Origin: Weeksellaceae bacterium
GTDB lineage: Bacteria; Bacteroidota; Bacteroidia; Flavobacteriales; Weeksellaceae
Direction: 5' to 3'
DNA length: 7,687 nucleotides
Assembly (NCBI GenBank): GCA_028694715.1
Contig: JAQVKJ010000050.1
Coordinates: forward strand, 1-7,687
This document shows, in pieces, positions 1 through 5,756 of this stretch. Numbering within the stretch: the stretch's first letter is position 1; each line of letters opens with the position of its first letter. The position numbers and the translations under genes are program-made. The notes beneath the pieces are model-generated. The model was not told the origin of the DNA. It did no database searches and worked only from the letters and a program-made list of their open reading frames with translations.

Positions 1-327
1 AAATTCAACTACACCTTCTCGCGCCTCAAGCACTCTTTGTGAAGTTGTATTTCCGACGACCATTCCATCCATAACCGCCGTTTTGCAGGAGGCCATCAAT
101 TTGGGCATTGGTCTGGGGTCTTTTTCACTTCCTTGGGTAACTTCCACCAGACAGGTTCGGCAGTATCCGCCGGTATCTTCGAGTGGTTCGTAGTAACACA
201 TTGTAGGTGGTGCGACATGCTTCCCGATTTTTCGAGCAGCCTGTAGTATGGTTGTGCCTTCGGGTACTTCTATGGTTTCACCGTCAACGGTTACTTTGCA
301 CATTTTTATTTCTTTCTCTTCGGCCAT
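1..327 (-). CDS. nuoG: NADH-quinone oxidoreductase subunit G, N-terminal part (runs off the left edge)
   Basis: NuoG is the large iron-sulfur subunit of the peripheral arm of complex I and relays electrons from NuoF/NuoE towards NuoB. Only the first 109 codons are here and the frame is open to base 1. The visible part is the N-terminal [2Fe-2S] ferredoxin-like domain: VTVDGETIEVPEGTTILQAA at residues 12-31, then cysteines C44, C56, C59 (in GGYCRTCLVEV) and C81 (MASC), the expected ligands of cluster N1b. I chose the ATG at 327, two bases after the nuoF stop (TAA-AC-ATG). A second ATG at 303 would give MCKVTVDG, closer to the usual N-terminus of the family, so an eight-residue shorter protein is possible. 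Neither start has a clear Shine-Dalgarno. The [4Fe-4S] and molybdopterin-like domains would lie outside the window. Confidence 0.95.
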   Translation of the reverse strand, partial: MAEEKEIKMCKVTVDGETIEVPEGTTILQAARKIGKHVAPPTMCYYEPLEDTGGYCRTCLVEVTQGSEKDPRPMPKLMASCKTAVMDGMVVGNTTSQRVLEAREGVVEF

Positions 328-329
328 GT

Positions 330-1691
330 TTATTCAGCTTCTTTGTTTGCTTCAATCGGATCGGCATAGTGTGCGAGTCCGAATTTTTTATTCAGTGCGT
401 CTTCGCCATTGAGAACACGCCATTCAAATTCATCACGAAAATGTCTGATGACCGATGCCACAGGCCAAGCCGCAGCATCACCCAGAGGACAAATCGTGTT
501 GCCTTCAATATTGCCTTGCACTCTCCAAAGCAAATCAATGTCGGACATTTTGCCGTGTCCTTCAGACATTCGCTTCAGAATTTTTTCCAACCAGTGGGTA
601 CCTTCGCGACAGGGAGAACACTGTCCACAACTTTCGTGTCGGTAGAATCTGGAAATGGTATAAGTGTGATATACAATGTCTTGATCTTCGTCCAGCACGA
701 TGAATCCACCGGAGCCCATCATGCTGCCGGTTTCAAATCCTCCTTCTGCAAGGCTTTCGTAATTCATGTAACGGGGTTCGCCTTTGGCTGTTTTCAGTAG
801 CAGATTGGCGGGTAACATGGGGACTGAACTTCCACCAGGGATACAGGCTTTCAGTCTTTTGCCGTTGGCAATTCCGCCACAGAATTCATCAGAATAAATG
901 AATTCTTCCACTGTCTGCGTCATGTCGATTTCATATACACCGGGCTTGTTGATGTTTCCACAGGCTGAAATCAGTTTGGTCCCGGTAGAACGGCCCACGC
1001 CGATTTTTGCATATGCTTCGCCGCCGATTGTGATGATAGGTCCGACTGCAGCGATGGATTCCACATTATTGACCACGGTAGGTCTTTGCCAGAGGCCTTT
1101 TACAGCCGGAAAAGGTGGTTTGATTCTTGGATTTCCTCTTTTGCCTTCGATGCTTTCGAGCAAGGCGGTTTCTTCTCCACAGATATAGGCTCCTGCTCCA
1201 GGATGTACATAAATTTCTAAGTCAAAGCCGCTGCCTTTGATGTCTTTTCCCAACCAACCGTTGGTTTTGGCTTCATTGATGGCTTCTTCCAGTATGTCGA
1301 TGATCCATCCGTATTCTCCTCTTATATATATGTAGGAGACATTGCTTCCCAGACAGTAGGATGAGATAATGATTCCTTCAATCAGTCTGTGGGGAATAAA
1401 CTCCATCAGATAGCGGTCTTTGAAAGTGCCGGGTTCTGATTCGTCGGCATTGACGACCAAGTGTCTGGGAACGCCTTCAGGTTTTGCGAGGAAGCTCCAT
1501 TTCAATCCAGTTGGGAAACCTGCGCCACCACGACCTCTCAGTCCCGAGGTTTTGACTTCTTCAAGAATCTGTTCAGGACTCATGTTCAGTGCTTTCTCAG
1601 CTGCCTCATACCCATTGTGTTCCTTATAGACATCATAATGACGAATGCCGGGTACATCTCTGTGTTTCAGTAATAACAATGTCTCTCCCAT
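330..1691 (-). CDS. nuoF: NADH-quinone oxidoreductase subunit F (NADH- and FMN-binding, 51 kDa-type)
   Basis: NuoF oxidises NADH through a bound FMN and passes electrons into the cluster chain of complex I at the tip of the peripheral arm in the cytoplasm. The 453-residue product has about the family's usual length and looks complete. Visible motifs are the glycine-rich RGRGGAGFPTG (residues 52-62), NADESEPGTFKDR (81-93), the second glycine-rich stretch GAGAYICGEE (165-174) and the [4Fe-4S] N3 ligands CGQCSPC (C355, C358, C361) with C401 in TICPLGD. The ATG overlaps the stop of the upstream small gene by one base (TAATG), so translation is probably coupled to that gene and not directly to nuoE. 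nuoG starts two bases after its stop. Sampled stretches have about 43-48% GC (hand count), well above the gene just upstream. Confidence 0.98.
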   Translation of the reverse strand: MGETLLLLKHRDVPGIRHYDVYKEHNGYEAAEKALNMSPEQILEEVKTSGLRGRGGAGFPTGLKWSFLAKPEGVPRHLVVNADESEPGTFKDRYLMEFIPHRLIEGIIISSYCLGSNVSYIYIRGEYGWIIDILEEAINEAKTNGWLGKDIKGSGFDLEIYVHPGAGAYICGEETALLESIEGKRGNPRIKPPFPAVKGLWQRPTVVNNVESIAAVGPIITIGGEAYAKIGVGRSTGTKLISACGNINKPGVYEIDMTQTVEEFIYSDEFCGGIANGKRLKACIPGGSSVPMLPANLLLKTAKGEPRYMNYESLAEGGFETGSMMGSGGFIVLDEDQDIVYHTYTISRFYRHESCGQCSPCREGTHWLEKILKRMSEGHGKMSDIDLLWRVQGNIEGNTICPLGDAAAWPVASVIRHFRDEFEWRVLNGEDALNKKFGLAHYADPIEANKEAE

Positions 1692-1693
1692 TA
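1689..1693 (-). other. Stop-start overlap (TAATG) joining the small lipoprotein gene to nuoF
   Basis: Read on the minus strand, the TAA stop of the small gene and the ATG of nuoF share one base. Such junctions commonly allow a terminating ribosome to restart, so nuoF output is probably tied to translation of the small gene. The overlap is seen directly; the coupling is inferred. Confidence 0.8.
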
Positions 1694-2182
1694 TTTAGCT
1701 GTTTGATTATTATTTATAATCTCTCCTTTCAATTTCTCTAATTCCTCAAAAGTATAATGACCAGAAACTTGAATAAGACCTTCCGGAATTTCTTCTTTTA
1801 CATATGGGGCAATAATTATTCTTTCTTTACTGATAATTGCTAATTTCTTTCCAATGCTTTTCTTTGTGGCTTCGCTTAGTTTTGTGGTTCCTGCTTCATT
1901 TAATTCCAGAACAAGTGCGGTTTGACCCAGGTCATTATATTTTACATGAATGTTTTTTAAATCATTATGATCACAAATTACATTTACGGTATCAACATTT
2001 AAGGTTGAATTGTCCCATGGGTCTTCAAACGGTTTTGTGTACTCAGAAGGTGTGTTTTCTGTATAAAAAATTTTGAAATCAGCATTGTGAAAATTTGTTT
2101 CGACCGTTGCGGAATTCGAACTTATTTGACAACTGCATGTCAGAGAAATTGAAATAAAAAATATGAAATATAGTTTTATCAT
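1691..2182 (-). CDS. Small putative lipoprotein with a SecD P1-head-like domain, inserted between nuoE and nuoF
   Basis: This is not a known complex I subunit. The 163-residue product starts with a short hydrophobic signal (MIKLYFIFFISISLTCSC); C16 or C18 could be the lipidated cysteine, though neither fits the classical lipobox perfectly. Residues 64-83 and especially 85-155 resemble the periplasmic P1 base/head of SecD: a VLELNEAG strand, the TKKSIGKKLAII helix-strand unit (106-117), IIIAPYVKEEI (122-132) and VSGHYTFEELEKL (139-151), matching the family pattern T-x-x-n-iGk-laiv, then saP-i, then isG-ft-eeA. None of SecD's six membrane segments is present, so it cannot be a translocon subunit by itself. 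It overlaps nuoE by ATGA and nuoF by TAATG, so it is co-translated with them. GC is about 31% (151 of 492 by hand count), much lower than nuoF. Its function is unknown; a complex I assembly or envelope role is only inference. The gene call is firm and the domain assignment is by eye. Confidence 0.88.
   Translation of the reverse strand: MIKLYFIFFISISLTCSCQISSNSATVETNFHNADFKIFYTENTPSEYTKPFEDPWDNSTLNVDTVNVICDHNDLKNIHVKYNDLGQTALVLELNEAGTTKLSEATKKSIGKKLAIISKERIIIAPYVKEEIPEGLIQVSGHYTFEELEKLKGEIINNNQTAK
2179..2182 (-). other. Start-stop overlap (ATGA) joining nuoE to the small lipoprotein gene
   Basis: On the minus strand the ATG of the lipoprotein gene overlaps the TGA stop of nuoE in the sequence ATGA, a typical arrangement for coupled translation. 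It also fixes the start of the small gene, because the signal peptide begins directly at this ATG. Confidence 0.8.
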
Positions 2183-2676
2183 TGGTCTTGCTTTCTTAAT
2201 TCCTCAATCAATTCATCCACTTTTTCAATGGTAAGAAATTCTTTGTAATTCTTACCGAGCATCATCATCGGTGCATAACCGCAGGCTCCCAAACATTCGG
2301 AGGGCTTCAGCGTAAACAGTCCATCTTTTGTTGTTTCACCCACATCTATGTTTAATTTTTCTTTGATATGGTCAATGATTTTGTCGGAACCGCAAACCAT
2401 ACACGGGCCGGTTTGACAAACTTCCAATACATGTTTACCGACGGGTTTCAGATTGAACATGGTATAAAAAGTAGCCACTTCATAGACTTCTACCGGTTCG
2501 AGGTTCAGGGTTTCAGCAAGATGGTCCATGACGGGTACATCCAACCAACCGTTTGATTCGGCTTGTGCAATATGCAATGCAGGAATCAGTACACTCTTTT
2601 GTTTTCCTTCCGGATAACGAGTGATGAGTTCCTCAATTTTTTTGTATGCTTCTTCTGAAAATTTAACTTCAGCCAT
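2179..2676 (-). CDS. nuoE: NADH-quinone oxidoreductase subunit E (24 kDa-type, [2Fe-2S])
   Basis: NuoE is the thioredoxin-fold subunit beside NuoF that holds cluster N1a near the FMN of complex I. At 165 residues it has the usual length. An N-terminal helical part contains VLIPALHIAQAESNGWL (29-45) and VYEVATFYTMFN (64-75). The [2Fe-2S] ligands follow as C87 and C92 in CQTGPC, and C128 and C132 in CLGAC. A run of A's precedes the ATG, with no Shine-Dalgarno. The gap to nuoD is 57 bases, the longest inside this operon, and a weak promoter-like sequence lies there. The stop overlaps the start of the inserted lipoprotein gene, whereas in many bacteria nuoF directly follows nuoE. Confidence 0.97.
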   Translation of the reverse strand: MAEVKFSEEAYKKIEELITRYPEGKQKSVLIPALHIAQAESNGWLDVPVMDHLAETLNLEPVEVYEVATFYTMFNLKPVGKHVLEVCQTGPCMVCGSDKIIDHIKEKLNIDVGETTKDGLFTLKPSECLGACGYAPMMMLGKNYKEFLTIEKVDELIEELRKQDQ

Positions 2677-2733
2677 TTTTTTTGATTTTATATAATCGAT
2701 TCAAATTTTCATTTTAATCCGTTTTTTCAATTG
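2677..2733 (-). promoter_or_regulatory. AT-rich nuoD-nuoE spacer with a weak promoter-like sequence
   Basis: This 57-base spacer is only about 18% GC (10 of 57). Read on the minus strand it contains TTG, 18 bases, then AAAATTTG, which matches the Bacteroidota -33/-7 consensus (TTG, 17-23 bases, TAnnTTTG) in all defined positions but the first T of the -7 box. A secondary promoter for nuoE, the lipoprotein gene, nuoF and nuoG is possible. In such AT-rich DNA the match could easily be chance. Confidence 0.2.
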
Positions 2734-3978
2734 TCAGGCGTCCATTTCTCCGGCTATCATGTTCATGCTGCTCATCGTAAGTATGGCATCACTTAGCAGG
2801 GAGCCTTTGATGATTTCGGGGTAGGCCTGGTAATAAATAAAGCAAGGTCTTCTGAAGTGAAGTCTGTAGGCAGCTCTGCCGCCATCGCTCACCAGATAAT
2901 ATCCGAGTTCTCCGTTTGCGCCTTCTACTGCATGATATACTTCTCCTACCGGCGGATCGATTTCACCATAGATAATTTTGAAGTGATAAATCATTTCCTC
3001 CATCTTGGTGTAAACTTTTTCTTTCAAAGGCAGATAATAATCCGGCACATCTGCATGATGCGGAATAGCTTCTTCTCCTTTGAGGTCATTTATTTTTTGG
3101 ACGGCTTGTCGAATCAGTGAGAGTGATTGCCACATCTCCTGATTCCTAACCATGTAACGGTCATAAATATCGCCGGTTGTGCCGACTGGAATTTTGAAAT
3201 CAAATTCTTGATAACGAGAATAAGGTTTTGCCGTTCTGATGTCGTAATCCAGTCCTGCCGCTCTCAAGTTAGGCCCTGTAAATCCATAGCTCAATGCTCT
3301 CTCAAGGCTGATTCCGCCAACATTCTGGGTTCTGTCGATAAAGATTCTGTTTCTGTCGAACAGACTTTCGAATTCTTTCAGAATCACGGGATATTCTTCT
3401 AGGAATTTGTCGATTTTTTCCCAAGCTTTCTGATTAAAATCTCTTTCAAAACCACCAATTCTACCAATGTTGGTCGTCAGTCTACCGCCCGATATTTCTT
3501 CGTAAATTTCATAAATAAGTTCCCTGTATTCCATTACATAAAGAAACCCAGTAAAAGCACCTGCGTCCACACCGATGACAGAATTACAAATCAGGTGGTC
3601 TGAGATTCTGGCCAACTCCATGATGATGACGCGCATATAGTCCACTCTTTTCGGAGTTTCTATGCCGAGTAGCTTTTCCACCGTCAAGTGCCATCCCAGA
3701 TTGTTGATGGGGGCAGAACAGTAATTGAGGCGGTCTGTAAGTGGTGTGACTTGATAGAAAGCTCTTTGTTCCGCAATTTTTTCGAAAGCTCTGTGGATAT
3801 AACCAACGGTGGCTTCTGCGCTGAGTACTCTTTCGCCGTCCATTTCGAGTATGTTCTGAAACACACCGTGCGTGGCAGGGTGGGTAGGGCCGAGGTTGAG
3901 CGTCCTGGTTTGCTGTCCCAATGATTCCTCAGGCAGCTCTATATTTTTAATTTTCTTTTTGTCTTTAATTTTTCCCAT
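2734..3978 (-). CDS. nuoD: NADH-quinone oxidoreductase subunit D (49 kDa-type)
   Basis: NuoD forms, with NuoB, the quinone-binding chamber at the base of the peripheral arm of complex I and is related to the large subunit of [NiFe] hydrogenases. The 414-residue product is complete and close to the usual length. Its signature is GPTHPATHG (30-38), with H37 and Y86 (in DRLNYCSAP) at the positions known to contact the quinone head group. Further conserved segments are ARISDH (123-128), the GRIGG region and FIYYQAYPEIIKG with DAILTMSSMN near the C-terminus, ending GEMDA where many homologues end in GEVDR. A lysine-rich start (MGKIKDKKKIK) precedes the conserved core. It is a stand-alone NuoD, not a NuoCD fusion. 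It begins 12 bases after nuoC. Confidence 0.98.
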   Translation of the reverse strand: MGKIKDKKKIKNIELPEESLGQQTRTLNLGPTHPATHGVFQNILEMDGERVLSAEATVGYIHRAFEKIAEQRAFYQVTPLTDRLNYCSAPINNLGWHLTVEKLLGIETPKRVDYMRVIIMELARISDHLICNSVIGVDAGAFTGFLYVMEYRELIYEIYEEISGGRLTTNIGRIGGFERDFNQKAWEKIDKFLEEYPVILKEFESLFDRNRIFIDRTQNVGGISLERALSYGFTGPNLRAAGLDYDIRTAKPYSRYQEFDFKIPVGTTGDIYDRYMVRNQEMWQSLSLIRQAVQKINDLKGEEAIPHHADVPDYYLPLKEKVYTKMEEMIYHFKIIYGEIDPPVGEVYHAVEGANGELGYYLVSDGGRAAYRLHFRRPCFIYYQAYPEIIKGSLLSDAILTMSSMNMIAGEMDA

Positions 3979-3990
3979 TTCAAAATGAAA

Positions 3991-4527
3991 TTAGATATTT
4001 AGTTTCCCCAAATTAAAATGTGAATCTCCCCGTCCAAACATATCGTCGTCTTTGTCTTTTCGGGTTTGGTCTTCCAAAGGATATTCTTTTCTCAACGGAA
4101 AATAATCCATTTCTTCCACATTCATGATTCGAATCAGATTCGGATGGCCGACAAAATTTACCCCAAAGAAATCGTAGCATTCTCGTTCAAGCCAGTTGGC
4201 ACCTGCATGCAAAGAAGTTGCGGTGTAGATGTCCGGTTTTTGAATGTCCAGTTTGAATTTCAGCCGCAGGTGCTTCTTTTTGAGCATATTGTAAACCAGA
4301 TAGGTAACCACAAGTTCTTCGCCCTTGTTGTCGGGATAATGAATTGCGGTCAGGTCGGTTAGGAATTTGAAACCGAGTTCTGGGTCATCATACAGGTACT
4401 GAAGTAGCTTCAGATTGATTTCCTTGTCGGCATAGACCGCCATGATGTCGTAATTCTCTTCGAACCCAATGATTTGCTCACCGAATTTTTGATGTATTTT
4501 TTCGAATATAAATTTGTCATCCATCAT
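3991..4527 (-). CDS. nuoC: NADH-quinone oxidoreductase subunit C (30 kDa-type)
   Basis: NuoC is the cofactor-free scaffold that packs against NuoD in the peripheral arm of complex I. The 178-residue product carries the 30 kDa-subunit signature WLERECYDFFGVNFVGHPN (residues 112-130), with the conserved E114, R115, E116, D119, H128 and P129, followed by R133 and YFPLRKEYPL (142-151). The C-terminal tail is charged (DQTRKDKDDD) and ends in DSHFNLGKLNI. Two consecutive ATG codons begin the frame. A GGGA in the 9-base gap after nuoB is a possible ribosome-binding remnant and is spaced slightly better for the second ATG. It lies between nuoB and nuoD with very short gaps, as expected for a single transcript. 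Confidence 0.97.
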   Translation of the reverse strand: MMDDKFIFEKIHQKFGEQIIGFEENYDIMAVYADKEINLKLLQYLYDDPELGFKFLTDLTAIHYPDNKGEELVVTYLVYNMLKKKHLRLKFKLDIQKPDIYTATSLHAGANWLERECYDFFGVNFVGHPNLIRIMNVEEMDYFPLRKEYPLEDQTRKDKDDDMFGRGDSHFNLGKLNI

Positions 4528-4536
4528 AATCCCGGT

Positions 4537-5109
4537 TTATAAGATTCCGTAACTTTTTAACAATTCCTGATATTCGGGCTGATTCCGTCTTCTGATGTCT
4601 TCGTTGCCTACCAGTTCCTGTACTTTTAGTATCCCGTCGAGTATGGCTTCGGGGCGCGGGGCGCAACCAGGCACATAAACATCCACCGGGACTATCTGGT
4701 CGATTCCCTGCAGAACTGAATAAGTGTCAAATATACCGCCGCTACTTGCGCATGCACCAACCGCCATCACCCATCTGGGTTCAGCCATTTGAAGATATAC
4801 TTGTTTGACGACTGGTCCCATCTTTTTGGCAATGGTGCCCATGACCATCAGTAAATCACATTGTCTGGGTGTAAATGCCAAGCGTTCACTGCCAAATCTT
4901 GCCAAATCGTAATGTGCAGCCATGGTGGCCATGAACTCGATTCCGCAGCAGGAGGTAGCAAACGGCAATGGCCAGATGGAGTTTTTTCTTGCCAGTCCCA
5001 CTACTTTTGATAGCTGCATTGCACCGAAACCTTCGCCTTGGTACATATCGGGCATTTCCACTAATTTCACATTTGTGTTGTGTGTAACTGGTCTTTTATT
5101 GAAAATCAT
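4537..5109 (-). CDS. nuoB: NADH-quinone oxidoreductase subunit B (PSST-type, cluster N2)
   Basis: NuoB holds the terminal [4Fe-4S] cluster N2 of complex I, which hands electrons to quinone at the interface with NuoD. All four ligands are visible: the adjacent pair C54-C55 in ATSCCGIEFM, C120 in VGACASSGG and C149 in VPGCAPRPEA. The segments FTPRQCDLLMVMGTI (79-93) and EPRWVMAVGA (110-119) are also characteristic. The 190-residue length is normal for the family. The start at 5109 puts the core (VGLARKNSIWPLPFATSCC) at the usual distance from the N-terminus. The gap to nuoA is 37 bases and A-rich next to the ATG, with no Shine-Dalgarno. Confidence 0.98.
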   Translation of the reverse strand: MIFNKRPVTHNTNVKLVEMPDMYQGEGFGAMQLSKVVGLARKNSIWPLPFATSCCGIEFMATMAAHYDLARFGSERLAFTPRQCDLLMVMGTIAKKMGPVVKQVYLQMAEPRWVMAVGACASSGGIFDTYSVLQGIDQIVPVDVYVPGCAPRPEAILDGILKVQELVGNEDIRRRNQPEYQELLKSYGIL

Positions 5110-5146
5110 TTTTCGACTTTTTGATAAATTAATCTAAGACAACTTC

Positions 5147-5512
5147 TTATTTTTCCCACTCAAAAGCACCTTTCTTCCTTGCATACACATACATAATCAA
5201 GAACAAACCGACAAAAATGCCGATGGCTGTGAAGCCTTCCCAGCCGAGTTCCTTGAAATTGACTGCGTAGGGATAAAAGAAAACGACTTCAACATCAAAA
5301 AGAACAAACAGTATGGCGACCAAATAATATTTGACCGCAAACGGCTGTCTGGCATTTCCATGTTGTTCGATACCGCTCTCAAAGTTTTCAAGCTTGTCCT
5401 TTGTTTTTCTTTTGGGTCCCAAATAATGTGTGATGATAATTGTCCCGACCACAAATGCCGCAGCGAGAGCAAAAAGAATCAATATGGGAATATAATCAAA
5501 CGATGTGTCCAT
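5147..5512 (-). CDS. nuoA: NADH-quinone oxidoreductase subunit A (membrane subunit)
   Basis: NuoA is the small membrane subunit at the junction of the peripheral and membrane arms of complex I; its first loop lines the quinone chamber. The 121-residue product has three hydrophobic segments at about residues 7-30, 62-84 and 92-111. The loop between the first two contains FESGIEQHGNARQPFAVKYY (44-63), the ESG and R-x-P-F motifs of the family. The second helix carries the conserved acidic pair in LFDVEVVFFYP (D73, E75). The basic tail (ARKKGAFEWEK) fits a cytoplasmic C-terminus. As first gene of the operon it should sit just behind the main nuo promoter, in the divergent region 5513-5756. Confidence 0.97.
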   Translation of the reverse strand: MDTSFDYIPILILFALAAAFVVGTIIITHYLGPKRKTKDKLENFESGIEQHGNARQPFAVKYYLVAILFVLFDVEVVFFYPYAVNFKELGWEGFTAIGIFVGLFLIMYVYARKKGAFEWEK

Positions 5513-5532
5513 TTTTATAGTAATATTCGCGG

Positions 5533-5559
5533 TAAATTTAAGAACTATTCAGTGCTCAA
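5533..5559 (-). promoter_or_regulatory. Candidate promoter of the nuo operon
   Basis: Read on the minus strand there is TTG (5559-5557), 16 bases, then TAAATTTA (5540-5533), which matches the Bacteroidota -7 box TAnnTTTG except for its last base. The nuoA ATG lies about 20 bases downstream. Spacing is slightly shorter than the usual 17-23, so this is the best candidate I see but a weak one. Confidence 0.25.
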
Positions 5560-5679
5560 AAAGGCGAACCTTTGTTTATATTGCTGAAATCACTTAATTT
5601 ATATCGATTATAAATAATTATATGAAATTTGTCAGTTCATAGGCTTTGTTCGTTGATTTTTATTGATTGTTTACCAGCT

Positions 5680-5697
5680 GAATTTTTGAAAAAATTC
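5680..5697. repeat. 18-base near-palindrome in the divergent nuoA / secreted-protein region
   Basis: GAATTTTT-GA-AAAAATTC is a perfect 8-base inverted repeat around a 2-base centre. It lies about 10 bases upstream of the candidate -33 element of the plus-strand gene, so it could be a protein-binding site. The region is very AT-rich, so a chance origin is possible. I see no other gene or RNA in the remaining bases between 5513 and 5756. Confidence 0.35.
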
Positions 5698-5706
5698 GAT
5701 CTAATG

Positions 5707-5734
5707 TTGTGGATTTGGTGAATTTTGTATATTG
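5707..5734 (+). promoter_or_regulatory. Candidate promoter of the secreted-protein gene
   Basis: TTG at 5707-5709, 18 bases, then TATATTG at 5728-5734 resembles the Bacteroidota promoter but lacks one T of the TAnnTTTG box. The ATG follows 22 bases later, a plausible leader length. Moderate to weak match. Confidence 0.3.
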
Positions 5735-5756
5735 TCGGGTTTAACAATAAAATGAT

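Noticed and set aside
207..800. 197-codon open frame on the plus strand opposite nuoF and nuoG
   Set aside because: It lies entirely antisense to two clearly conserved complex I genes, and its translation is low-complexity (Phe, Cys, Leu, Arg, His rich) with no recognisable motif. It is a shadow of the real genes.
1691..2182. Idea that the small gene is a broken remnant of a full secD gene
   Set aside because: It has its own signal peptide, an intact frame, and precise overlaps with both neighbours, which fits a stand-alone gene and not a decayed fragment.
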